Both the position numbers and the translations under genes were made by a program. From Diphasiastrum complanatum (taxonomy: Eukaryota; Streptophyta; Lycopodiopsida; Lycopodiales; Lycopodiaceae), in NCBI GenBank assembly GCA_029204225.1, contig CM055094.1:6082548-6146547 (forward strand): DNA of 64,000 nt, given 5' to 3'. Positions 54,535-64,000 of this stretch are shown piece after piece; position 1 is the first letter of the stretch, and each line of letters opens with the position of its first letter. The notes under the pieces were generated by a model. That model was not told the origin of the DNA and did no database searches. It saw nothing but the letters and a program-made list of their open reading frames with translations.

Positions 54535-57465
54535 ATAGTCCCCCTTAAGGTCACGGTTGGTGCCTTGGTATCTTCGTCAGGTTCAGCATATTGAAGAACT
54601 TCTGATGCTTGATCCTGGGAAGTGCTTTGGTGAAGATGTCTACAGCCAATTCTGTTGTGGAGTAGTATTGAAGGATCACTTGCTCTGAAAAAAACTTTCT
54701 CCCGAATGAAATGATACTAGATTTCTATGTGCTTGGATTTGCCATGAAATCTAGGAATCAGTGACAGTGAAATACATCTCAAGTTGTCACACAAAATGGT
54801 GGTAGCATTGAACGGAGTGTGATGTAAGTCATGAAGTAACAATCTGATCCATACAATCTTTTTTGAGACTTGACATGCTGCGATGTACTTTGCCTCCATC
54901 GAAGAAAGTGCAATTGATTTCTGCTTCCTTGAGTTCCATGAAATCGGTCCCCCTACCAAATAGAAATAGAATCCGGAGGTAGATTTTTTGGTAGAGACTA
55001 TTCCTTCCCAATCTGAGTTGGGGTAGCCTCGTAGGATGAGTAGGCCAATAGCATTTTCATCATAACATAAAATGTGATCTAAACTTCCCTGACTATATCT
55101 CATCACACTTTTTAATGCTTTCCAATGAGAGATCCTAGGATTAGACATGAATTGACTTATTGTGCTAACAGTGTATGCTAAATTTTGCCTAGTACACAGC
55201 ATTGCATACATCAAAGATCCTATTAGTGAATGATAAGGGTACTTCGCTATGTCGAGTACTTCACTATCAAAATCATCAAAAGTAGGTTTAGTCAATACTA
55301 TACTTGGATACATTGGGATATCATTTGGTTTGCAATCAGACAAATGAAATTTCTCTAAAATGCCTTTTAGATATGTCTGTTGGCTAAGATAGATCTTTTG
55401 AGGCCTATTTTTAGTAATGTGAATTTCTAGCAAAGAATGGACAGCTCCTAAATTAGTCATGTCGAATTCCTTTGGCAGATCACTCTTAGTAGTGTGCAGA
55501 AGAGAAGTATCGTTAGACAAAATAAATGCATCATCTACATAAAGAGCTATGTGAACTGAATCGGTGCCTATATATTTCCAATAAACATTACAATCAACTA
55601 AATTGTTTGCAAATCCCAATTAAATGAGATAAGAGTTTATTCTATCGAACCATGCTCTTGCGACCTGTTTCAGACCGTAGATTGATTTGTGTAGCTTGCA
55701 CAATTTGTGCTCTTGGCCTTTGACTTTAATTTCTTCCGGTTGGAAGGTATACAGCTCCTCTTCAACGTTGCCATTGAGAAATGTTGTCTTGACATCCATT
55801 TGGTGCATTTCGAGGTATTTTGTAGCTGCTAATCCAATCAAAGTCCTGATTGACTGCATCTTGACAACAGGACTAAAAATTTCTTGATAATCCACTCCTT
55901 AGACTTGAGTGAATCCTTTAGCCACGAGTTGTGCTTTACATTTAGAAATGGAACCATCAGAATTTGATCTTCCTCTTGAAGATCCACTTGATAACTCTCT
56001 TGTGAGTGGGGAAGCCGACCAGTGTCCAAGTTTGATTCGTCAAAAGTGAGTTGTACTCACTTTCCATAGCTTCTTGCCACTTCACAACATCCTTGGAGTT
56101 AATTGCTTCAGCTAGGCTCTCTGGTTCTTTTGATGAAGTCCAGAATGATTAAGGTATATACCTCTCGGGAACTGTTCGAGTCCATGAGGATCTACAGATA
56201 TTTGGTTGACCAGGATGCGATGATGCTTCTTCTTGAATTTCTCTAGATCTATTCGAATTGGGTTGGTCTAATCTGATGACAGGTACTGTCGGTTGCTCAG
56301 CTTCTATAGTTGTAGCTGCAGGTTCTGTAGAAGGAACGCATCATTGGAAGAATCCATGTTACGTATACAACCAAAGATTTTTAAATGGATGACACTAGGC
56401 TTGTGCCCATGCCAAACTTCATAAGGAGTTTTGTTGTTGACGACTTTGGTGCTAGATCTGTTCTGCACGTAACAGGCTGTGGCAGTAGCTTTTGCCCAGA
56501 ACTTCACATGTAGGTGTGCTTGATGTAGCATGGATCTAGCTGAGTTGAAAAGAGTTTGATTCTTCCTTTCTACAATCTCGTTTTGTTAAGGTGAATTGGA
56601 AGTGCTGGACTATCTTCTAATGTCATGTTCAGCCATGTAGTCAAACATCTCATTGGAGAGGCATTCGCTGCCACCATCACTTCGGAGTGCCTTCACTTTT
56701 GTAGACATTTGTGTCTCAGACATGGCCTTGAATCTCTTGAAGCATTCAAAGGCTTCAGATTTGTGCTTAATGAATATGACTGTAGACCATCTAGAATAAC
56801 CATCTATGAAAGTATAAAATAGATTGCATCTTCTAAGGATGGAGTTGGCATTGGACCACAAAGATCACTATGTACAAGATCCAATACATGCTTTGTTTTG
56901 ATGTAATGTGATTTGGGAAACTTGCTTTTAGAATGTTTGCCATAGACACATAATTCACAAAAGAAAGATTTCCTATCTAATGAAGAAGGGAAATACAATC
57001 CATCAACTAAGTTATTACAACACATATAGGAAAGTGATCTTGTATTCACGTGTCCAAATTGACTATGCCATAAAATAGCATTATCGTTTACATTTTCATT
57101 AGAGATACTAGCTAATGCAATTGAATTAGAGAGCACGTAAAGATTTCCGACTCTAGTGCATGTAGTCAGAGTAGTATCTTCTTTGGATATTGTATACTTC
57201 TCAGATGAGAACACAATAGTGGAGCCCTCATCAGTTATCTTAGAGACTGATAATAGGTTCTTTGATAGCTGAGGAACGTAAAGGATGTTGGGAACACAAA
57301 TAGATAGATTGTTGTTGAATGTGATCTTGATTGTCCCTTTGCCTTCAACGAGTATGGTGCTTGAATCTCCGAGGTAGATGAATTGATCTTTGTTGTAAGC
57401 TGCATACTCGGTAAACCATTCTTTGCAAGAGGTCATGTGTTGGGTGGCATTGCTGTCCAACTACC
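54535..57465 (-). pseudogene. pol: Copia F pol
   Basis: From the right: protease LDSNATQHMT (D-S-G changed to D-S-N), VLYVPQLSKNLLSVSKI, GAG-pre-integrase LWHSQFGHVNTRSLSYM and CELCVYGKHSKSKFP, integrase with all three acids in place (HSDLCGPMP; LRSDGGSE; QNEIVERKNQTL), RT (MDVKTTFLNGNVEEELY, YGLKQVARAWFDR, ALYVDDAFILSND intact) and RNase H (YPNSDWEGIVSTKKSTSGF, LSSMEAKYIAA, CDNLRCISLS). One TAA at about 55620 splits RT in an otherwise single frame. There are shifts between integrase parts and near 56040-56300. The tail before the purine tract reads DIFTKALPRIKHQKF. Older than A/B. Confidence 0.9.
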
Positions 57466-57485
57466 AGCTATCACAGTCTTCGTTG

Positions 57486-58358
57486 CTATTGCTGTAAGCC
57501 ATATCTTGCTCCTTGAATTCCATCGCGTTGGAGGAGTCTGGCTGCTACTGTTGTTGCTTCTTCATCTCGTTGTAGATCCGGATATGACAGTCCTTGATGT
57601 CGTGATTGGCTCTCTTGCAATATCTGCAGAAAGCTTATTTCGTGATCCACCATTCTCACCTTGAGTGTGAGGCTTTTGTTGTTGCTGCTGCACTTGATTT
57701 TTGCCCTTAGAATAGTCTTTCTTCTTGTGTATAGGGCCATGGATTTATCTTTGATGGACCAATCATTGGTATTTCTCCACATTTCTTCTTAAAGAAGATG
57801 ATCGATTACCTTTTGAAGAATGAGGTCGGGTTGTGTGGAGATCATCACCACAAAGTGTTCATACAACTTTGGAAGTGAAGAAAACAAGGTCATGACGGCA
57901 TCATCATCTTGAATAGAACATCCTACAACTGATAACTGATCCAATAAAGAATTTAAGCTGTTGATGTGAGAAGTGATGGCAGTAGAATCAAACATGCTAA
58001 GAGTAAAGAGCTTCCTTCTCAGATGTAATCTAGTGGTTACATCATGAGTCTCATAGAGATTTGATAAAAAGTCTAATGCATCCTTAGAGGTTTTGCATGT
58101 GGTAACATGGGATATTTGGGAGTCAACCAGATTGAGTGTGATACATGTTAAGGCCTTCTAATCTTTGATCTTCCATGCCTTTGCTTGATCACCATCTTTT
58201 GGTTTTAGGTCAGCACCTTCTACTACATCCCAAAGATCTCTATCTATCAACATCATCCAAAATTTTAACTGCTAGATGTAGAAATTAGAACCATTGAACT
58301 TGTCAATGATTCTTGCTTCGCTGGATGATGAAGATGAAGAGCTACCTATAAGAGACAT
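57486..58358 (-). pseudogene. gag: Copia F gag
   Basis: Start codon at 58358 gives MSLIGSSSSSSSSEARIIDK followed by FNGSNFYI and a stop for Trp. Then DLWDVVEGADLKPKDGDQAK, LVDSQISHVTTCKTSKDALD, LRRKLFTLSMFDSTAITSHI, QLSVVGCSIQDDDAVMTLFS, LPKLYEHFVVMISTQPDLIL, and after a shift the knuckle CRYCKRANHDIKDC (CX2CX4HX4C). This is DUF4219/UBN2-type copia gag. It is broken by a few stops. Confidence 0.85.
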
Positions 58359-58411
58359 ACTAATAATAATACAAATAGAACACACTTAATCTTTCGGTTT
58401 ATATGAGCTAC

Positions 58412-58424
58412 GCTCTGATACAAA
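58412..58424 (-). promoter_or_regulatory. Primer-binding site of copia F, one mismatch
   Basis: On minus TTTGTATCAGAGC; the usual TGG start is TTG/TTT here. It sits about 54 bp upstream of gag and next to the LTR end near 58427. Confidence 0.7.
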
Positions 58425-58426
58425 TC

Positions 58427-58924
58427 TGATGGGACAAGGGAGATAGAAGAACGCGAATGGAGAAGAGAGCAGGATTATTGCGGAACAGCTCTCCTGTTAT
58501 AGTCAGCTACTAGATGCAAAAACAGTCTAATAGAAAGCTTATGCTAAATACAATCATAGGACTCAAAAAATAGATGACTCGAAAAATAGAAGGTTCAAAA
58601 AAATTATATCAAAAAATTGGAGGACTCGAAAAACAGATGACTCAAAAAATAGAAGGCTTGAAAAAATTGTATTGAAAAAATATAGGACTCAAGAAACAGA
58701 TGATTCAAAAAATAGAAGGCTCGAAAAAAATGTATCAAAAAATAATGGCTCAAAATTTTTTTGGGTGACTCAAAAAAAATGATTCCTGCAGGTATCAGAT
58801 GAGTAGATGTAGAACCAACGTTGGCTTCACCTGACCCTAGATCAATGATCAATAAATGTGCAGGAAGAATCATGAAAGAGAAATTAGTCATTCACCAAGA
58901 AGACAATTGTGGGCTTAATTTCCA
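58427..58924 (-). mobile_element. 5' LTR of copia F, about 500 bp, with internal tandem repeats
   Basis: The right end shares 145 bp with the 3' LTR. Between 58560 and 58770 it holds about 3-4 units of roughly 60 bp made of A(G/C)(G)ACTC(G/A)AAAAA(A/C)AGATGACTC and AAAATAGAAGG phrases. These are absent from the other LTR. Confidence 0.75.
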
Positions 58925-59764
58925 TCAAAGATCTTGTTATAATTTGCATATTGAGTTCTCTCTATTTATTCTGCATACTAAAAACCCAACAAGTTGGTAT
59001 TAGAGTTATTCAAACCCAACTCATTGGCATTATCAGACCAGTAGGAGTGGATTTTAGGGCTTTGGCCTCAAATCCTATTGACCAATTTCTACCATAAGTA
59101 TTTGAAAGTAAAAAAGTGGAGGGAACTATTATGGCCATATTTAGTTAAGGACATGGAATAGTCCTAATATGGTAGACTGATCCTTTGGTGTTCGAGATTA
59201 TCGGTCATGTCGAGATTTAATTCCATGTCAAGGCCTGTTTGTGAGAGGACCCAAACACTCTAATTGAGACATATGGAGTAGTGTATGTACATGTAACAGA
59301 CATAGGCATGAGGACTACATGAAGAGATGTGACCTATTTATAGTTGAATTGCATGGGGATTGCATGGAATCTACTCTCTATATATTGGGGTAGAGATTCT
59401 CCTGTCAACAACGTGATTCAGGTTACCAATTGTTCTCTTTTTCTCTTGCTTTCACATGGCATGGTTCGGGGGCTAGATCCAGGTTTGATTGGGAGTTGTT
59501 GCTCCTACATGTCTCTTATTGTATTTTCCTATTCTCATCTTAGGGGTTTTCTCTAGTGGTCTTTACTTCACCTAGTTGTTACCACCACTTCAAGGAAGAG
59601 AAAGCAGGTTGAACCAAAGAGGCTACCAACAATCGTTCAACATGTTGTTGTCAAAAAGAAAAGATCCTTAGCCCCTCCAAAGAAAGTGAGGCCATTCTAA
59701 AGCCAGTACCTTTTCCAACACCACTGTTAAAAGTTTACACAAATATTGATCAATATATGATTTT
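58925..59764. other. No gene recognised
   Basis: AACAAGTTGGTATTAGAGTT near 58990 looks like a worn Met-tRNA primer site in the plus direction, suggesting an old LTR end here. Otherwise noncoding. A basic stretch RKRKQVEPKRLPTIVQHVVV with KKKRSLAPPKKVRPF, ending at a stop near 59697, is open but unassigned. Confidence 0.35.
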
Positions 59765-60870
59765 TTATTTTGAAACATCATCACTAATCAAAAACCAAAA
59801 TATGCATATTTTATAACGTACCTTTATATTGTCCAATCGGAATTGATAATATAGAGCAAACTGCAACATGTGAAGTTCTTTTAGAATGTGATTTAGACTC
59901 CAATCTTCCTCGACCTCGATCTCAACAAGAATATTGTCATTTCTTCTCACTGTTATTTGTAGTTGCTCTTTGTGCTGTAGCGAAAAATCCTGATCTAGTG
60001 GCTTACACTCATTATTGCATTTGATCCATCTTCTAATAATACAGTAGCAAAGCGAGCATCTGCTTTTCTATGTGATATCTAAATGTCATTGACGACTTAC
60101 AAGCCATGCACTAAATTTGTCTATTTTGTTTTCTTCCCAATAATCATCCAACAACTCGACAAGCATCTCATTACTCAAGTCCTTACAAATAAACATTGTT
60201 TTCGTTCGTCGAATATTACATTTAGAAAAAAATCAACAAAAATAGTAAAAAGAAGATACCGACTTAATCTATTATTCTTTGATTTAGTGCTACATTTTAA
60301 TATACTTTGGATATTCATATATGATTGAAAACTTTCTGAAATTGTTGAATCCGAGAAATCCATTCCTCATTGGAGAAATCTGGTAGTGGGTATGGCTCTA
60401 ATCTTTTCACTAGACCATTTTTATCTGGAAAATAGATGGAGTCATAAAAAAAGAATTCCGACTCCAAGAGGCATTTTGGAGAATGTCCCTTGTATTGGAG
60501 TAAACCAATATCATAATGTATGACATCAATTATTCTTGCAATAGATTGAACTGATTGCCATTCAACGATATTCGATGGATATAAATCTGCAAAACCAACA
60601 GAAAAATGGTTTATTTTTCAAATAGAAAAATGAATCTAAGTGCATAAATATTAATCACATACTTACAATTGCATTTCTTGCTATCATCAGGATTCAAATC
60701 ATGAATGTTGAGTTCTTTGTGAAGATAAATGTGTTGAACTAAAACATCTATAGATACAATTTTCCTATGGACTTGACATTTCAAAAAAACCAAGAAATAG
60801 GTGGTCATTATCAAACTTGATAGTAGACCAAAATGGTAAAGCACAGGTCAATTTCAAAGTTCTTAACATG
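59765..60870 (-). pseudogene. Family X copy 5, broken
   Basis: From the right: SIDVLVQHIYLHKELNIHDL, NPDDSKKCNCK, the conserved intron with good GT-AG ends (60587-60666, 80 bp), DLYPSNIVEWQSVQSIARII (D codon split), DVIHYDIGLLQYKGHSP, FFYDSIYFPDKNGLVKRLEP, NEEWISRI, shifts, TKSKNNRL, KTMFICKDLSNEMLVELLDD, a shift, MTFRYHIEKQML, and lastly VEVEEDWSLNHILKELHMLQ, YQFRLDNIKV and a GTACGT donor. It has the best-preserved central exon of the five copies. The N-terminus is broken before SIDVL (FKCQVHRK). Confidence 0.65.
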
Positions 60871-62059
60871 AGGTTCAACGTTTTATGGAAAAGTGTGTTC
60901 ACGGCAGTGCTCGGGAAAATTGGCAAACTATAGGAATGGAACTGAGAAGTTTTCTCATTCTTTTTTGAGAACAACTCAAAAGAGGTTTTCGAGCACTCGT
61001 TCACGGTCTCCATTTCCAGCAAACTCATAATTTAGAGCTCAACCTTTTCAAGAAAAAACTTCCTGTTTTTATTTATAAAAAATGGGAAAAATGGGGAAGC
61101 CATCAGAGTACAAAGGAACATGCATTCTCTGTTCAAGAACCTAAACGAATCTTTCTAGCAAATCATTTTCGTGTTGATAACGGAATCTTTGACTGGGAGA
61201 CAATATTCTAGAGGCAACTAGATTCATGACTTCTCAGTTCGCGTGTATAACGAGACATGCACAGAAGCCATGTGACAAGTACTTAGTACTCCAGGCTCTG
61301 ACCTCAATTGCACATGAAGAGGATATGCTTGATATTATCAAAAAATAGATTATTGTGATGCATGCAGCATCTTGGATTCTCGTCTTGGCAGCTTTCTGCT
61401 GGAGCTACAGTAGATACAGGCACAAACAGCCAGGTTCTTGAATTCTCTTGGATGTTGCTACCGTAGCAATCCTGCAAGGCCTAGTAGTGACGACTTCCAC
61501 AGCTGACGCATGTCAACTATGGCGGAGAGAAAGGATGTATCATGCAGGCAGCGCCCAGGCTAAAGGTTGAGATAGCGAAACAACAAAGAACGATTAGGTA
61601 GTTACTGGATCCTGGAGGGAATGAAGACCAATAGGCTTGCTAAAGTCAATCTGTGTGAGGGTGACTAGCGGCAGTTGGCGGAATGACTGTGAAAGGGAAG
61701 GAACGTTCAACGTGGGTTTCGAGTCGGCTTTCGACTGTGGAGTCTGGAGCTACGTGAGAATTTGTGAAATAGAGGCATCTTGATTCCGATCCTGACTCCC
61801 CAGCCAGCTATACTAATACGAATAGTATAGCGTAATCACGGGTTCCACTTCCTCATCGAAACTGCCAAAGCCTATATATATATATAATATATTCATACTC
61901 GTCACGGCTGCCTACGTTGGACAGCGGACTACTCTTCACAATAATATCTACTTTTCCTCTCACTAGGGTTTTTCACTCACATTGGACTCTAGGGTTTTTG
62001 AGCACTTGTATGGACTTGTAGTAAAACATTTTGGCTTCAACAATGTTTTGTTCAGTCTC
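60871..62059. other. No gene recognised; TATA-like run
   Basis: A TATATATATATAATATATTC run near 61873 is followed by CTCGTCACGGCTGCCTACG. A promoter or old LTR is possible, but nothing is coding downstream. The part 61200-61850 is more GC-rich than the average, without open frames of note. Confidence 0.4.
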
Positions 62060-62340
62060 TCTCTACAACACCATTATGCTGCAACATATATGGAGTTGTC
62101 TTCTGCCTTGTGATCCCACATTGCTTGCAATATTGCAAGCAAAGTCATTTGAGCAGAACTTGTCTCCATTGTCCTTTCTTAATACTTTAATTTTCATATT
62201 GATTTAGTTATCCATGGAAGCTTTAAACTCCATAAGCTTGCTAACAACTTTTCTTTATTGAAGAAATCACGACCATGTCCATAAATTATCTATAAAAGAA
62301 AGATGTCAATGTATTTTTAGGAAATGCTTAAATGGCACAA
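62060..62340 (-). pseudogene. Copia integrase core fragment
   Basis: Minus-strand translation reads FIDNLWTWS, stops, KLMEFKASMDN and MKIKVLRKDNGDKFCSNDFA with CNIASNVG. This is IDDYSRxxWVYFL...FKEFKAxVEN...IKVLRSDNGGEF, with the second catalytic Asp kept but many stops. Old. Confidence 0.75.
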
Positions 62341-63008
62341 ATCATGCTGGTCTTAAAGTAGACATCATGAAATGAATCTTACAAATCTTTAAGGTATGTC
62401 TCAATAATCAAAAGTTACGAAAGTATCTTTCGCACTTGTTAGGTGCATTTATAATAAACAATAAGTGTGCATTTCTCAAACAATACTTTAAAAACTAATA
62501 AAAAAATCTTGTCAATTTTCCACCAATGCTTTACGTCAAGGAATGCCTCCCCACCTTTGGGCCCCTCACAATGGCGAAGGCCCTTAGACAAGGGCTGTGC
62601 CCTTTACAAAATATCATTTGCATCCAACTTCATAAAGCCATAAAGAGATCGAATTCCCTTCAAAAAAAATTTATATATGGGAAAAATGAAAGGCCCACTT
62701 ATAGATTTTAAGAGGGTAATCAACCCCTGTCAGCTCTGATACCATGTCGAAAATCGAGAGGTTAGTCAGTGGAAGCTCTCTGAGTGCTTTCCATGTGCTA
62801 GAGAGGTTTTGACCCAAACTTTGCCTATACTCCACTTTTGAGTGAGAGGTTGATCTAGTTTGAGAGACATTGGAAAAGCTAGTGAAATTGATCTTACATT
62901 TTGTTGCAAGATCTTACATAGGAGTTGGTAGTACAACTTTATTGGATCCTATAGTGAGAGAGAAGTAACACTCTTTTGTTCAACACAAGTGATAATTTTC
63001 ACTTTTCA
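62341..63008. other. Spacer with copia primer-site remnant
   Basis: GCTCTGATACCA at 62733-62744, followed by TGTCGAAAATCGAG, looks like a primer site and LTR end in minus orientation. The 230 bp before the next gag resembles a plus-strand copia leader. No LTR pair. Confidence 0.45.
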
Positions 63009-63420
63009 TGGCTTCCATGGATTCCTTCTTATTGGAATCAAGTGAGAGACTAACTACCTCCAATTATTCTAAGTGCTTCAAGAAGTCCAACGGTACAAGA
63101 AAAGAGCTAGGATGGCTCTACACTATATCGATATGAATGTCTCTAAAGAGGTATTGAGAGAGATTGGTGTTTGTAACTCGGCCAAGGAGGCTTGGGATTC
63201 ACTGAAATCTATCTATGAGGCCAATAATACCTCTAGGCTCCTCACTGTAAGGAACCAAATCTTCCAAAGTTGCCAAAGGAGTGATGAGAGTGCAACCAAT
63301 TATCTATCGAGAGTCAAAGACATTCATAGAGAGCTTTCTTGCAGTGGAGACACCATCAAACAAAGTGAGCTAGTTCAAGTCATCCTCAATGGATTGAGAG
63401 ATGAATATGTCAAGCACGGC
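63009..63420 (+). pseudogene. gag: Copia gag with deletion, B-type lineage
   Basis: Start ATG at 63009: MASMDSFLLESSERLTTSNY followed by a jump (about 100 bp of the usual gag lost) into VQRYKKRARMALHYIDMNVS in another frame, KEVLREIGVCNSAKEAWDSL, NNTSRLLTVRNQIFQSCQRS, YLSRVKDIHRELSCSGDTIK, QVILNGLRDEYVK. Then the similarity stops at 63415. UBN2-type gag related to B and D but clearly diverged. No pol. Confidence 0.8.
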
Positions 63421-63615
63421 TTTTTTTTAGCTATGTTTTCGAAACACTGTCTCTCTAGAATGGGACCAATACGTGGGGGATGGGGGTGTATCGGAAGTTC
63501 CATTGGAGGGTTTGAGTTAATTAGAGGGGTGGACCAGTGACTAAAGCTCGGATACCAGCTCAACGCTCGGACTTTTTGGCTCGGAGAATGGTAAATCCCC
63601 TTATTTTATTTTTCC

Positions 63616-64000
63616 ATGCCAATGCATAATGACACCAACCTGCCCATGAATGAGGGGAACCCTAATAGTTTGTGTGACTTGCTATCCACTGGAGACAATT
63701 TTGCGATCAAAGCAATAGAGAGGGGAGAGGATTTCTACCTTCTTAAATGCACCAAGACGATGTACCAAGTAGCGATAGCACAGAAGGATGCATGGCACAA
63801 TAGAGGAGGGAGAGTAGTTGAAGGTCTATACTATGGCGAAGTCGAAGGCATGATCAATACATACAACCCTTCTAGACCAAACACAACCGGTGAGAGCAAT
63901 TCGGTTTTCCATGGAGCCTATTCCTAGATATCATAGCATGTTCCGATTATCCACTGATATGTATGAGAACATAAAGAAAAACATGCCATACAAAGATGAC
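63616..64000 (+). CDS. Unidentified ORF at right edge
   Basis: Start MPMHNDTNLPMNEGNPNSLC; the core is GDNFAIKAIERGEDFYLLKC and TKTMYQVAIAQKDAWHNRGG with RVVEGLYYGEVEG. The frame ends at 63925, but another frame goes on with MEPIPRYHSMFRLSTDMYEN to the window end, suggesting one frameshift. The W-(x)n-G-x-x-V-x-x-G-x-Y-Y pattern looks like a real fold, yet I do not recognise it. Possibly part of another mobile element cut by the edge. Confidence 0.35.

Noticed and set aside
59344-59700. Open frames and a Lys/Arg-rich peptide
   Set aside because: Short, no family, no splice context; the basic run may be a relic of a nuclear protein but cannot be supported.
61860-61900. TATA box of a host gene
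   Set aside because: A simple AT repeat; no coding sequence follows within 1 kb on plus.

Overview
This window is AT-rich nuclear DNA from a land plant. The evidence is the density of Ty1/copia elements using the plant initiator-Met-tRNA primer site (TGGTATCAGAGC), at least three copies of plant-type CACTA (En/Spm) transposase carrying the Transposase_21, DUF4218 and DUF4216 domains, and short GT-AG introns of 80-97 bp. I cannot fix the clade from sequence alone. I see no intact host gene and no rRNA or tRNA gene. Nearly everything recognisable is mobile-element coding sequence, mostly broken, nested or fragmentary.

Layout. 0-9 kb: a SWIM-like exon at the left edge, a CACTA C-terminal fragment split by a solo LTR that still has its 5-bp target duplication, a second CACTA transposase on the other strand, an array of ACGTC motifs, and a copia fragment. 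9-12.5 kb: two copies of an unrecognised multi-exon gene family (called family X here), one flanked by 202-bp inverted repeats, next to the C-terminus of a Ulp1-like cysteine protease. 12.5-21 kb: a young copia array, truncated copy A joined to full copy B through one shared LTR. 21-28 kb: a transposase-like gene on the minus strand, an internally deleted copia (E) with its LTR, another unrecognised gene (Y), a copia RNase H scrap and a fourth family X copy. 28-34 kb: a Ty3/gypsy gag-protease fragment with a 24-bp minisatellite upstream. 34-38 kb: a decayed CACTA transposase. 38-44 kb: a perfect 39-bp-arm hairpin and an in-frame deleted copia between LTR remnants. 43.7-51.6 kb: a 5.2-kb non-autonomous LTR element (C) nested inside the gag gene of a copia on the other strand (D). 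51.6-59 kb: copia scraps and a near-complete copia (F). 59-64 kb: a fifth family X copy, more copia fragments and an unidentified ORF at the edge.

How the parts relate. The copias of the A/B, D and E type have related LTRs (A/B, D and the solo LTR begin TGTGAA, E begins TGTGAG), and their LTRs and leaders, with those of C, are studded with one palindrome, CACACGTGTG, or its one-base variants. Several copies have lost integrase or most of pol yet are bounded by good LTRs, so they were probably mobilised in trans. Family X, with five copies sharing an intron position, together with gene Y and the Ulp1-like gene, is the best candidate for an undescribed system: possibly the cargo or core of an unrecognised DNA transposon.
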